Position numbers and translations under genes: made by a program | Notes under the pieces: generated by a model | What the model was told of the DNA's origin: nothing | The model's database searches: none | The model's input: the letters and a program-made list of their open reading frames with translations, nothing else | Origin: an uncultured Roseibium sp. | GTDB lineage: Bacteria; Pseudomonadota; Alphaproteobacteria; Rhizobiales; Stappiaceae | Direction: 5' to 3' | DNA: 64,000 nucleotides | Assembly: GCF_963675985.1 (NCBI RefSeq) | Contig: NZ_OY780957.1 | Span: 1,751,447-1,815,446 of the forward strand | Shown: piece after piece, positions 22,892 to 31,553 of the stretch | How positions within the stretch are numbered: position 1 is the stretch's first letter | How the letters are laid out: every line of letters begins with the position of its first letter

Positions 22892-23704
22892 ATGACGGAA
22901 AACACCAAATTGGCGGGTGCGCAGAGCATCGACCGGGCTTTCGATATTCTGCATCTGATCGCAGCTGCCTCTCCGCAGGGGATTCGGCTGAAGGATATCT
23001 GCAGCGGAACCGGGCTTGCCCAGTCGACCGTGCACAGGATCCTGGCAAAGCTGCAGGAGCGCGGGCTCATCGAGCGGATTCCGGGCGGTGCACGCTATAT
23101 TATCGGCGGTGAGCTGACCCTGCTCGGCCTCTCTTCCGGTGTGCGCCGTTTTCGGGAACTGGCGGGGCCGACTTTGCGGGGGCTGAGCGATCAGGTCGGC
23201 GACGCGGTCTTTCTGACGGTGCGAAGCGGTCTGGATACGGTCTGCGCGGACCGCAAGATCGGCAGCTTTCCGATCCAGGTTCTGTCGATCGAGATCGGGT
23301 CGCGCCGTCCTTTGGGGATCAGCGCCAACAGCGTTGCCATGCTGTCGCGGATGCCCGAAGCTGAAGTCACAAACATTCTTGAACAGAATGCGGACAGGCT
23401 GTCCCCCTTCAAAACGCCAAGGGCCGTATTGCAGGAGCGCATCGCGACGGCGCGCCAGCGGGGGTATGTCCACATCGCTCAGGCCATCGTGAAGGGCACA
23501 AGCGCGATCGGTATGCCGGTTTGCGATGTCGTGGGCCGGCCGATTGCGGCCATCAGCACCATCGCAATCCTGTCGCGACAGAACAAAAGCCGGGTGCCCG
23601 ACCTGGTAAGTCTTCTGCAAAAGGCAGCTCAGACCATCTCCGAGCTGTCCCATCAGGAGGCGATCAAGGCCGGGTCTTCCGAGAAGCCTTCCCTTAAGGT
23701 TTGA
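22892..23704 (+). CDS. IclR family regulator
   Basis: 270 aa. N-terminal winged helix: AQSIDRAFDILHLIAAASPQ, IRLKDICSGTGLAQSTVHRI, LAKLQERGLIERIPGG. The C-terminal IclR effector domain has LSDQVGDAVFLTVRSGLDTV and RRPLGISANSVAMLSRMPEA. The start at 22892 is chosen because an earlier ATG at 22871 lies inside the palindromic operator and GGGAG precedes 22892. It is convergent with tctA, and its operator recurs at the promoter region of tctC and the catabolic operon, so it probably senses their substrate. Confidence 0.93.
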   Translation: MTENTKLAGAQSIDRAFDILHLIAAASPQGIRLKDICSGTGLAQSTVHRILAKLQERGLIERIPGGARYIIGGELTLLGLSSGVRRFRELAGPTLRGLSDQVGDAVFLTVRSGLDTVCADRKIGSFPIQVLSIEIGSRRPLGISANSVAMLSRMPEAEVTNILEQNADRLSPFKTPRAVLQERIATARQRGYVHIAQAIVKGTSAIGMPVCDVVGRPIAAISTIAILSRQNKSRVPDLVSLLQKAAQTISELSHQEAIKAGSSEKPSLKV

Positions 23705-23723
23705 CCACAGGAGGCTGCCGGGT

Positions 23724-25256
23724 TCAGGCGGATTCGGACGGATTGACGTTCAATTGCCCGTCGTTTGCCTGCCGCTTGCGCCTGCGGTTGAGAATCGGCG
23801 GTACGACCAGGGCAAGAACGGACAGAAGCAGGAAGCCGGCGGATACGGGCGAACTGACGAAAGTGGTGAAATCGCCGTTGGAAATGAAAAGAGCCCGGCG
23901 GAAATTTTCCTCGATCAACGGCCCGAGTATGTAGCCGAGCAACACCGGAGCCGCCGGATATCTCAGCACCGACATAAAGTATCCGACCAGGCCGAAGGCG
24001 AGGGCGACAAACACGTCGAAGACATTGTTGTTGACGCTGTAGACCCCGACGCAGATGAGAAAAATGATCGTCGGGTAGAGGATCTGGCGCGGTATGGCCA
24101 GAACCTTCACCCAGAGACCGATCAGCGGCAGGGTCAGGACGAGCAGCAGCACATTGCCGACCCAGAAGCTCGCGACCAGCCCCCAGAACATGTCCGGCTG
24201 TTCCTGGATCAGCTGCGGGCCGGGAACGACACCGTGCAGGATCATCGCACCCAGCATGAACGCCATAACCGCATCGCCCGGAATGCCGATGCACAAGGTC
24301 GGAATGAAGGCGGCCTGGACGGATGCGTTGTTGGCAGCTTCCGGGGCGGCGATCCCCTCGACAGCCCCCGTGCCGAAGCGCTCCGGCGTCCGCGATACGC
24401 GCTTTTCGATCGCATAGGCCAGAAAGGCGGCGATGGCGGGGCCGGTGCCGGGAAGGGCGCCGACCCAGGAACCGATCAAGGCGCCGCGCACGGCCGGTTT
24501 CACGGCCTGCCTGGCTTCCTTTCGAGTGGGAAGCAGGTGCCGTATCCCGAAGATCTTGCCTGTCGGCATCTTGACTTCGGGCCGGGTCAGATTGGCCAGC
24601 ACCTCTGCGATACCGAACAGGCCCATCGCCATGGCGACAAGACTGATGCCGTCCGTCAGTTCGATGAAACCGAGCGTAAAACGATAGGTGCCCGATGTCA
24701 CATCCGTTCCGACCATGCCCAGGATCAGTCCAAGCACCACCATCGTCAGTCCTTTGACAGCGGAGCCGGGAGACGCGGTCGAAGCGGCGATCAGACCGAG
24801 CAGCATGACGGCAAAATACTCGGGCGCGCCGAAGCTCAGGGCGAACCGTGCGAGTGGTGGTGCGAAGGCAACGAGGATCAGAATGGCGACCGACCCGCCG
24901 AAAAAGGAACTCAGCGTCACGATAAACAGCGCCTGGCCGGCCCGGCCGTTCCGGGCCATCGGGTTGCCATCGAGGCAGGTCGCCGCCGCGGACGGCGTGC
25001 CGGGAATGTTCAGAAGGATCGACGATGTCGAACTGCCGTATTGCGCGCCATAAAAAATACCGGCGAGCAGGATCAGCCCGTGAACCGGTTCCATGTAATA
25101 GGTAAGCGGAAGGCAGAGCGAAATCGCCGCCAGGGCGCCGATGCCGGGAAGCGCACCGACGAATGTGCCGAGCAGAACGCCGCCAAAACAGATGGAGAGC
25201 GCCTGCCAGGTCAGCGCGACTTCGAAGCCGGACGCAAGATCGCTCAATACGCTCAT
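23724..25256 (-). CDS. tctA: tripartite tricarboxylate transporter large permease (TctA)
   Basis: 510 aa with about a dozen hydrophobic segments. Family motifs: LLGTFVGALPGIGALAAISL, ILLNIPGTPSAAATCLDG and, in the second half, GSWVGALPGTGPAIAAFLAY with SVQAAFIPTLCIGIPGDAVM, the two inverted-repeat signatures of TctA. With TctB and the periplasmic TctC it imports carboxylates by secondary transport. It is the last gene of a tctC-tctB-tctA operon (4-base gap to tctB). Beside a ring-cleavage-type catabolic operon and an IclR regulator, an aromatic or keto acid is a more likely substrate than citrate. Confidence 0.94.
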   Translation of the reverse strand: MSVLSDLASGFEVALTWQALSICFGGVLLGTFVGALPGIGALAAISLCLPLTYYMEPVHGLILLAGIFYGAQYGSSTSSILLNIPGTPSAAATCLDGNPMARNGRAGQALFIVTLSSFFGGSVAILILVAFAPPLARFALSFGAPEYFAVMLLGLIAASTASPGSAVKGLTMVVLGLILGMVGTDVTSGTYRFTLGFIELTDGISLVAMAMGLFGIAEVLANLTRPEVKMPTGKIFGIRHLLPTRKEARQAVKPAVRGALIGSWVGALPGTGPAIAAFLAYAIEKRVSRTPERFGTGAVEGIAAPEAANNASVQAAFIPTLCIGIPGDAVMAFMLGAMILHGVVPGPQLIQEQPDMFWGLVASFWVGNVLLLVLTLPLIGLWVKVLAIPRQILYPTIIFLICVGVYSVNNNVFDVFVALAFGLVGYFMSVLRYPAAPVLLGYILGPLIEENFRRALFISNGDFTTFVSSPVSAGFLLLSVLALVVPPILNRRRKRQANDGQLNVNPSESA

Positions 25257-25259
25257 GAT

Positions 25260-25703
25260 TCAGCCCCAGAAAACATGCAGTGAAAGCTTCAGGCCAAGCA
25301 CGAAGACGACATACCCGGCCGCCGTCAGCGACAATGCGAGAACGGCACCGCCGAGCGGCTTCAAACGGGGCTCGCCGAAGATATAGAGTGCGATCAGCGC
25401 AAAGGTGGCGACGAGCAGGCCTGCCGTGTCGATCAGCAGAGCCCAGGCGATCACGCCAAGCGGAATGAACAGCACGGGCGCGATACTCTGTGTTTGCGGC
25501 GAGCCGGAGGCTTCCCGCAAGGACAAAAGCGCCAAAATCATCAGAAGAACACCGAGCCCGACGGGAAAAGCGCCGGGCCCGATGTCATTGAGATATCCCA
25601 GCCCGTATTGCCATCCTGTCACCGTAACGGCAGCGCCGAGGATGAGGAGGGCATAGGAAAATACGAGGTCGGCACCCCGGCCAAACCGAAGGGAATTTCT
25701 CAT
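25260..25703 (-). CDS. tctB: tripartite tricarboxylate transporter small permease (TctB)
   Basis: 147 aa with four membrane segments (FSYALLILGAAVTVTGW, GAFPVGLGVLLMILALLSL, VLFIPLGVIAWALLIDTAGL-type, LGGAVLALSLTAAGYVVFVL). The GYLNDIGPGAFPVGLGVLLM segment is characteristic of TctB proteins. It is the small membrane subunit needed with TctA. It sits between tctC and tctA in the usual order. Confidence 0.9.
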   Translation of the reverse strand: MRNSLRFGRGADLVFSYALLILGAAVTVTGWQYGLGYLNDIGPGAFPVGLGVLLMILALLSLREASGSPQTQSIAPVLFIPLGVIAWALLIDTAGLLVATFALIALYIFGEPRLKPLGGAVLALSLTAAGYVVFVLGLKLSLHVFWG

Positions 25704-25730
25704 TTGAGTTACAATCCAACGCGTTAACGT

Positions 25731-26693
25731 TTAGCGGTTTGCATTGACCGTCTGGACAACCGGACGCCAGGTGTCGTCGATCTCAGTCAGAAAGTCGCTG
25801 AATTCCGCAGGTGTTGTAACTTTCGTCAGCGAACCCAGATCTGCAAACTGTTTTTGCACGCCCTCATCGGTCAGCGCCGCGTTCAGAGCCTTCGAAACGG
25901 TCTCGATGGCAGCCTCGGGTGTTCCGGCCGGAGCAAGCAGTCCGGTGAATGTCACAGCCTGGAATCCGAGTTCGGAGGCCTCCTTGAAGGTCGGCACATC
26001 CGGAAGGGCCGGCACGCGTTCATCGGAGGTCACGACAAGCGGAACGACCTTGCCGTCCTTGATATGCGGCAGGATCGCCGAAATCTGGTCGAAGCTGAAG
26101 GCCGTTTCCCCGCCGAGCAGAGACGCGATAGCCGGCGCGTTGCCCTTGTACTGAACGACACGCCATTGCTTGCCGGCTTTCTCCATCAGCAATTCGGCGG
26201 CAAGGTGATTGGTCGTCCCGGCGCCCGGTGACGCCATCAGCAGGCCGTCGGAGGAGGCTTTGTCGATAAGCGTCTGCAGATCGTTGATCTTGAGGTCCGC
26301 GCGGACACTCAAGGCCATCGGCGTAATGGAAACCGCACCGATCGGAGCAAAGTCCTTTTTCCATTCATAGGCATTCGGGCGCTTCATCGTCATGGGGGCG
26401 AAAAGCAGAGGCCCGTTGGCGGCCATGAACAGCGTGTAGCCGTCCGCCCCGGAGTTGATCACGTATTCCGCGGCAATCATGCCGCCTGCCCCGGCGCGGT
26501 TCTGGACAACGACCGGCTGACCGAGCACCGCTTCCATTTTCGGCGCGATAATACGTGCTGCGCTGTCGACATTGCCGCCTGGCGGATATGGAACGACGAG
26601 CGTGACCGGTTTCGTGGGGAAATCGGCAGCATGAGCGGCCATCGGCACGACGCTGGCGACGGCCACGGCCAGAATTTTGAGCAAATTACGCAT
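25731..26693 (-). CDS. tctC: tripartite tricarboxylate transporter receptor (TctC/Bug)
   Basis: 320 aa with a clear signal peptide (LLKILAVAVASVVPMAAHAA). FPTKPVTLVVPYPPGGNVDS is the canonical Bug-family entry, followed by GQPVVVQNRAGAGGMIAAEY and SPGAGTTNHLAAELLMEKAG. Bug receptors bind an organic acid in the periplasm and hand it to TctAB. First gene of the operon; its promoter lies in the 225-bp region shared with the divergent flavin reductase operon, which carries the IclR palindrome. Confidence 0.95.
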   Translation of the reverse strand: MRNLLKILAVAVASVVPMAAHAADFPTKPVTLVVPYPPGGNVDSAARIIAPKMEAVLGQPVVVQNRAGAGGMIAAEYVINSGADGYTLFMAANGPLLFAPMTMKRPNAYEWKKDFAPIGAVSITPMALSVRADLKINDLQTLIDKASSDGLLMASPGAGTTNHLAAELLMEKAGKQWRVVQYKGNAPAIASLLGGETAFSFDQISAILPHIKDGKVVPLVVTSDERVPALPDVPTFKEASELGFQAVTFTGLLAPAGTPEAAIETVSKALNAALTDEGVQKQFADLGSLTKVTTPAEFSDFLTEIDDTWRPVVQTVNANR

Positions 26694-26810
26694 AATTCCT
26701 CCCTAAAGCATGTCTTCTTTACTTCCGGCAAAGACATGGGAATGCCACTTGCCACCTCATCATACGAGTGACGACATTGAGAACCGCAATCAACGAAGAA
26801 ACGCTAAAAC

Positions 26811-26825
26811 TTCCATAATATGGAA
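26811..26825. promoter_or_regulatory. second IclR-type operator, divergent tctC / catabolic operon
   Basis: TTCCATAATATGGAA is identical to the core of the palindrome in front of the IclR gene (22861-22877), 3.9 kb away. It lies roughly midway between the start codons of tctC and the flavin reductase gene. One site could therefore serve both divergent operons. Confidence 0.75.
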
Positions 26826-26918
26826 TTTTGATGTGTTTTCCGTTTTCCGTTTGGTTCGACGATCGTAGGTATGCTTTCCGTCAGCGGCCTTACACTCGGT
26901 ACCTGACCTGGAGGTTAT

Positions 26919-27554
26919 ATGATCGTCGATCCGAAGACACTTGGCGCTGAAGAAAGCTACAAGCTTCTTACAGGCATCGTGGTTCCCCGCCCCATTGCGT
27001 GGGTTACAACGCTGAACCGTTTGGGCAAGGTGAACCTCGCACCCTTCAGCGCCTTCACCTTCGTCTCGCCGAAACCGCCGATGATCGGGATCAGCATCGG
27101 ACGGAAAGGCGACACTTACAAAGACACCGCGAACAACATCCTCGCCAGAGAGGAATTCGTCGTCAATATCGCCGATCAGGGCCTGACCGAGCTTGTTCAT
27201 GCCAGCTCGGAAGAGATGCCGGAAGACGTCAGCGAATGCGAGGCGCTCGGTATAGAGACCGCGCCGAGTGAGGCGATCGCCACGCCTTATGTGATGGCCG
27301 CGCCGGTTGCGATGGAGTGCCGCTTTCGCCAGTGCATCGAGTTCGGCGATACGAGAAGCCGCTTCATCGTCGGCGAAATCCTGCGGTTCCACGTTCGTGA
27401 CGGCCTTCTGAAGAACGGCAAGATCACCACTCTGGAACTCAATCCGATATGCCGTCTCGGCGGACCCAACTACGCCACGCTGGGCGAGGTCGTGACGATG
27501 CGGTCCGTCTACCAGACGCCGAAAACCACCAAAACCGAACCGCACGGGGAATAA
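26919..27554 (+). CDS. flavin reductase-like domain protein
   Basis: 211 aa of the flavin reductase-like (FMN-binding split barrel) family: LTGIVVPRPIAWVTTLNRLG, VNLAPFSAFTFVSPKPPMIG and EFVVNIADQGLTELVHASSE. Members bind FMN and either supply reduced flavin to a two-component monooxygenase or act as flavoenzymes themselves. CTGGAGG precedes the ATG. First gene of a five-gene catabolic operon; the next start follows the stop by one base. A FAD monooxygenase gene lies 9 kb away, but it is of the single-component type. Confidence 0.88.
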   Translation: MIVDPKTLGAEESYKLLTGIVVPRPIAWVTTLNRLGKVNLAPFSAFTFVSPKPPMIGISIGRKGDTYKDTANNILAREEFVVNIADQGLTELVHASSEEMPEDVSECEALGIETAPSEAIATPYVMAAPVAMECRFRQCIEFGDTRSRFIVGEILRFHVRDGLLKNGKITTLELNPICRLGGPNYATLGEVVTMRSVYQTPKTTKTEPHGE

Positions 27555-27555
27555 C

Positions 27556-28419
27556 GTGAAGCTAGCGAATTTCGAATTCGAAGGACAAACGGGTTTCGGG
27601 ATCGTCGAAGAGACGACCGTCGTCGACATGACCGACGCCGTCGAGGGGATTTCGTCGCTCCAGGACCTTGTGGAGCGAGGCAGCGCGGCGGTTTTGAACT
27701 CCGCCGGCAAGGGCAGGCGCCTGTCGCTGGACGAGGTCACGCTGCTTCCGCCCATCGCCCGGCCCGAAAAGATACTGTGCATCGGCGTCAATTATGGCAA
27801 CCGGAATGCCGAATACAAGGACGGGTCCGACCTGCCTAAATACCCGAGCCTCTTCATGCGCTCCGCCTCGAGCTTTGTCGGACATGGCGCGGCGCTGGAA
27901 CGTCCGCGCGTGTCTGAACAGCTCGACTATGAGGGCGAAATCGCGATCGTTATCGGCAAGACCGGCAGACATATTTCCAGGGAACGCGCAGCGGACCACA
28001 TTTTCGGTCTCACGATCTGCAATGAAGGCACCGTTCGCGACTGGCTGTATCACGGCAAGTTCAACGTCACGCAGGGCAAGAATTTCGACCGGTCCGGCTC
28101 GCTGGGGCCATGGATCGTCACCCGGGACGAATGCGATCCGATGGGCGAACTCGCTGTTGAGACGCGCGTCAACGGCGAGGTTCGTCAATCGGACACGACC
28201 GCCAACCTGATGTTCCCGTTCGATTACCTGATTTCCTATCTGAGCACGTTCACCACGCTGCGTCCCGGCGACATCATCTCGACCGGCACGCCCATCGGTG
28301 CCGGCGTCCGCATGGATCCGCCCGTCTGGCTGAAGCCTGGCGATGTGGTGGAGGTGGAAGTGTCCGGCATCGGCACGCTGTCCAACACCATTTGCGACGA
28401 GGAGCCGTCGGATGCTTGA
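27556..28419 (+). CDS. fumarylacetoacetate hydrolase family protein
   Basis: 287 aa. LLPPIARPEKILCIGVNYGN is the family opening, LDYEGEIAIVIGKTGRHISR carries the metal-binding Glu residues, and LRPGDIISTGTPIGAGVRMD is the C-terminal signature. Enzymes of this family cleave or hydrate acylpyruvates, oxaloacetate-like compounds and ring-cleavage products. The GTG start follows the previous stop directly. It overlaps the next gene by 8 bases. The exact substrate is not visible; context suggests the late steps of ring degradation. Confidence 0.9.
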   Translation: MKLANFEFEGQTGFGIVEETTVVDMTDAVEGISSLQDLVERGSAAVLNSAGKGRRLSLDEVTLLPPIARPEKILCIGVNYGNRNAEYKDGSDLPKYPSLFMRSASSFVGHGAALERPRVSEQLDYEGEIAIVIGKTGRHISRERAADHIFGLTICNEGTVRDWLYHGKFNVTQGKNFDRSGSLGPWIVTRDECDPMGELAVETRVNGEVRQSDTTANLMFPFDYLISYLSTFTTLRPGDIISTGTPIGAGVRMDPPVWLKPGDVVEVEVSGIGTLSNTICDEEPSDA

Positions 28420-29215
28420 AGCGGACGTTATCCGTTCGCTGGCGGAAGAACTGGACGAAGCGGAGCGGAGCGCGACCCAGGTCGAGCAGATATCCAGGCG
28501 CCATCCGGATATGGACATTGCCGACAGCTACGCCATTCAGCGCTCCTGGACGGATATCAAACTGGCCGCCGGCCGCCGCATCCTCGGTCATAAGATCGGA
28601 CTGACGTCGCGCGCCATGCAGCAGGCGGTCAATATCGACGAGCCGGATTACGGCGTGCTCTTCGACGACATGTTTTTATCCGAAACGGCGCCGGTCGATA
28701 CATCGCGCCTGATCGAGCCGAGGATCGAGGCCGAGATCGCCTTCGTTCTCTCGCGGGACCTGAGCGGGCCGGACTGCACCATCGTCGATGCGCTCGAAGC
28801 CACGTCCTACGTCATGCCGGCGCTGGAACTTCTGGACGCGCGCATGCACCGGGTCGATCCGGAAACGGGGCGCATGCGGAAGGTCTTCGATACGATCGCC
28901 GACAATGCCGCCAATTGCGCGATCATCACGGGCGGCAGGCCCATGCGGCCGCTCGATCTCGATCTGCGCCGTGTCTCCGCCATCGTTCACAAGAACGCCA
29001 TCGTTGAAGAAACCGGTGTCGCCGCGGGTGTGCTCAACCACCCCGCCAACGGTGTTGCCTGGCTTGCGAACCGGCTCAGCCAGTGGGGTGAAAGCCTGAA
29101 GGCGGGTGAGGTCATTCTTTCCGGCTCCTTCATTCGCCCGATCCCGGCCGGCAAGGGCGATGTCTTCCAGGCGGATTTCGGCGAAATGGGCACCGTCGGG
29201 TGCCGTTTCGACTAG
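28412..29215 (+). CDS. 2-keto-4-pentenoate hydratase / 2-oxo-hepta-3-ene-1,7-dioate hydratase family
   Basis: 267 aa, starting at the ATG that overlaps the FAH gene (a longer frame to 28343 has no family similarity at its start). DSYAIQRSWTDIKLAAGRRI, LGHKIGLTSRAMQQAVNIDE, PDYGVLFDDMFLSETAPVDT and IEPRIEAEIAFVLSRDLSGP match the hydratase/4-oxalocrotonate decarboxylase family, including the Lys and Glu of the metal site. It acts on dienoates from meta cleavage. With RidA next to it, it resembles the lower part of aminophenol and 3-hydroxyanthranilate pathways. Confidence 0.92.
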   Translation: MLEADVIRSLAEELDEAERSATQVEQISRRHPDMDIADSYAIQRSWTDIKLAAGRRILGHKIGLTSRAMQQAVNIDEPDYGVLFDDMFLSETAPVDTSRLIEPRIEAEIAFVLSRDLSGPDCTIVDALEATSYVMPALELLDARMHRVDPETGRMRKVFDTIADNAANCAIITGGRPMRPLDLDLRRVSAIVHKNAIVEETGVAAGVLNHPANGVAWLANRLSQWGESLKAGEVILSGSFIRPIPAGKGDVFQADFGEMGTVGCRFD

Positions 29216-29254
29216 CCGGAAATTTCGCGCGACAAAAGTGAGGAGGAAACCCAG

Positions 29255-29641
29255 GTGTCCAGAAGAAAAAGCATCTATATCGACGGATTTGCGCACAAGA
29301 ACCCCATCCCCGCCGCCGCCCTTGTCGACGGACTTCTGATGTCCGGGATCATCTACGGACTCGACCTGGAGACCGGCAAGCCCGCCGAGGGAATGGACGC
29401 GCAATGCCGGCTGATGTTCCGGCATTTCAAGGCCATTCTCGAGGCCTCCGGCGCCACCGCCGACGATGTCGTCAAGCTGAATGTCTTTCTGCTCGACCGG
29501 TCCGACCGCGCCGCCTTGAATGCCGAGTGGATGTCCATGTATCCCGACCCGGACAACCGTCCGGTGCGCCAGGCGATGCAGGCCGACCTCGACGGCGGCA
29601 AGCTGATCCAGTGCGATTTCGTCGCCAAGCTGTCCCAGTAA
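29255..29641 (+). CDS. RidA/YjgF family protein
   Basis: 128 aa with the full RidA pattern: IPAAALVDGLLMSGIIYGLD, MFRHFKAILEASGATADDVV, KLNVFLLDRSDRAALNAEW and NRPVRQAMQADL with the conserved Arg. RidA proteins hydrolyse reactive enamines/imines; one branch is 2-aminomuconate deaminase of aromatic catabolism. GTG start with GTGAGGAGG upstream. Placement in a ring-degradation operon beside a hydratase favours a pathway-specific deaminase over general housekeeping RidA, but the sequence alone does not decide. Confidence 0.9.
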   Translation: MSRRKSIYIDGFAHKNPIPAAALVDGLLMSGIIYGLDLETGKPAEGMDAQCRLMFRHFKAILEASGATADDVVKLNVFLLDRSDRAALNAEWMSMYPDPDNRPVRQAMQADLDGGKLIQCDFVAKLSQ

Positions 29642-29659
29642 CCGGAGTCCTTACCCCCC

Positions 29660-30532
29660 ATGCCCGACTATCTGCCGTTCGACCCTGATCCCCGCACGCC
29701 GAAGAAAATGCCGCCGCCGAAAAGCTGCGACAGCCAGTTTCATGTTCTGGGCGATCCGGAGCGTTACCCGACCCGGCCGGGCGCTGCCTATCAGATGCCC
29801 TCGGCGACCTGGGATCGGGCGCTCCATGTGCATCAGACGTTGGGGATCGAGCGCGGCATCATCGTTCAGACGACAACCTACGGCGCGGACCACCAGGTCG
29901 TCCTCGACGGGCTTGCGGCGATGGGGCCGAACTACAAGGGCTGCGCCAACGCGCTCGTCTTCAACGAACGCGACGATGCCTATATCGAGAAACTGGATGC
30001 CGCCGGCGTCAACGGCGCGCGCTTCAGCTTCCGCGCCGCGCTGGGCGCCGTGCTCAGCGAGTCCGAACTCGACCGTGCCGTCGGCAAGCTCCGCGATCTC
30101 GGCTGGTACATGAAAATCCAGCCCGAACAGACCGGCATCGCGGAAAGCGCGGAGCGCTTCGAGAACGTCGATATTCCGGTCCTGATCGACCACATGGGCC
30201 GCATCGATCTTGCGAAAGGCGATGACGATCCGAGCCTGAAGAAACTGTTGCAGCTACTCGACCGCGGAAACTTCTGGGTCATGCTGTCGCTCGGCGAGAA
30301 GATCTCCAAACAGGGCGCGCCCTGGGACGACGTCGTGCCCCTGGCGCAACGCCTCATACGCCATGCCCCGGAACGGGTCGTCTGGGCCAGCGACTGGCCG
30401 CACCCGGTGTCCGTCAAGCAGCCGCCGAACGATGCGGATATACTGGAGCTTCTCTACCGCTATGCACCGGACGACGCGGACCTGAAGCGGATCCTCGTGG
30501 ACAATCCGGCGACATTGTTCGGATTTTCGTGA
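29660..30532 (+). CDS. amidohydrolase family protein, LigI-like
   Basis: 290 aa, TIM-barrel amidohydrolase of the 2-pyrone-4,6-dicarboxylate lactonase type. The entry CDSQFHVLGDPERYPTRPGA corresponds to the D-x-H motif (here one His, the other position Gln). IDHMGRIDLAKGDDDPSLKK and RVVWASDWPHPV (catalytic Asp region) are typical. Relatives hydrolyse lactones or decarboxylate ring-cleavage products (LigI, ACMSD superfamily). It is the last gene of the operon, 18 bases after RidA. Confidence 0.88.
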   Translation: MPDYLPFDPDPRTPKKMPPPKSCDSQFHVLGDPERYPTRPGAAYQMPSATWDRALHVHQTLGIERGIIVQTTTYGADHQVVLDGLAAMGPNYKGCANALVFNERDDAYIEKLDAAGVNGARFSFRAALGAVLSESELDRAVGKLRDLGWYMKIQPEQTGIAESAERFENVDIPVLIDHMGRIDLAKGDDDPSLKKLLQLLDRGNFWVMLSLGEKISKQGAPWDDVVPLAQRLIRHAPERVVWASDWPHPVSVKQPPNDADILELLYRYAPDDADLKRILVDNPATLFGFS

Positions 30533-30654
30533 AAACCGCTGCGGCGTAAGACGGGCGGGACAAGAGTTCCCAAAAACCTGATTGGGCGCATTTCGCCTGG
30601 CAAAGCCGTGCAAGTGAGAGTGCGCCCAAATGCGGGCGCCAGATGTATTTTTTG

Positions 30655-30690
30655 AAAATGAAAAAGCGCTCCGTTCGGAACGGAGCGCTT
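30655..30690 (-). terminator. rho-independent terminator for the ABC importer operon
   Basis: On the reverse strand a 12-bp perfect stem (AAGCGCTCCGTT / AACGGAGCGCTT, loop of three) is followed by TTTTTCATTTTC. It ends the reverse-strand operon 18 bases after the substrate-binding protein gene. It may also stop readthrough from the forward catabolic operon, although the T-run favours the reverse direction. Confidence 0.9.
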
Positions 30691-30708
30691 CCAATCGGCG
30701 GGACGACC

Positions 30709-31497
30709 TTAGAGGGCCGGAAGCGGCGGCAGCGGCGTTTGCAGCCACTTTTCGGAAAGCTCGTTCAGCTTGCCGTTCAGTTTCTTTTGCAGAACGAAGA
30801 CATTGACCCACTGCAGCAGGTCGATGTTGCCGGTCTTGATGCCGATGAAGCAGGGCGAATTGGCGATAATGAACTTGGTCTTGAGGCCGAAATCCGGATG
30901 TTCCTTGGAAATGCCCAAGGCGATCATGTTGCCCGTGACGATGACGTCCGCCTGACCGGACACATAGGCCGCTATGGTCGCCGCGTTGTCGCCGAAGCGG
31001 ATGATCTCCGCGTCCTTGGGCGCGCTCTTGGTGATTGCCAGGTCTTCCAGCGTGCCGCCGGTGACCGCAACCTTCTTGCCGGCCAGGTCGGCCATGGAGG
31101 AGACGTCGACGTCCGGTTTGGCGAAGGCGCCGGAGTAGAACGGGGCGTAGGCACTGGAGAACCAGATCGATTTCGCGCGTTCCGGGTTGGCTCCGAGCGT
31201 GGCGACCACCAGGTCGACCTTGTTGGTCTCCAGGAACGGAATGCGCTGCTTCGACGTCACCGGAACCAGTTCCAGTTCGACGCCGAGATCCTCCGCGATC
31301 ATCTTGGCGACATCGACGTCATAGCCTTCGTATTCGCCTTCGGCACCCAGAGAGCCAAACGGCACGAAGTTTTCCGGCACGGCGATCTTGACCTTGCCCG
31401 ATGACAGTATGTCGGAGAGTTCCGCATTGGCAGGGGTGGCGAACATCGCGGTCAGGGCGAGTGCCCCGCCTATGAACAGTTTCGCAGCCTTTAACAT
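30709..31497 (-). CDS. polar amino-acid-type ABC transporter substrate-binding protein
   Basis: 262 aa. Signal peptide AAKLFIGGALALTAMFATPA, then the SBP_bac_3 fold: LSSGKVKIAVPENFVPFGSL, YEGYDVDVAKMIAEDLGVEL, LVPVTSKQRIPFLETNKVDL. The conserved Asp and Arg of the amino-acid site appear in DVDVAKM and LVVATLGANPERAKSI. The start at 31497 has an AGAGAGGAAG ribosome site; the frame extends 20 codons upstream without cause. It is the last gene of the operon, after two permeases. No ATPase gene is linked. Confidence 0.93.
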   Translation of the reverse strand: MLKAAKLFIGGALALTAMFATPANAELSDILSSGKVKIAVPENFVPFGSLGAEGEYEGYDVDVAKMIAEDLGVELELVPVTSKQRIPFLETNKVDLVVATLGANPERAKSIWFSSAYAPFYSGAFAKPDVDVSSMADLAGKKVAVTGGTLEDLAITKSAPKDAEIIRFGDNAATIAAYVSGQADVIVTGNMIALGISKEHPDFGLKTKFIIANSPCFIGIKTGNIDLLQWVNVFVLQKKLNGKLNELSEKWLQTPLPPLPAL

Positions 31498-31553
31498 CTT
31501 ACTTCCTCTCTGGTTTTCGATTGAATTCGGATCGGGGGTGCCCGTGTGCCCAG

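Noticed and set aside
23754..25283. 509-codon open frame opposite tctA
   Set aside because: Antisense shadow: composed of Arg/Gln/Asp/Gly runs without motifs, while the reverse strand encodes a textbook TctA.
26477..26755. Small reverse frame across the tctC start
   Set aside because: Out-of-frame shadow of tctC.
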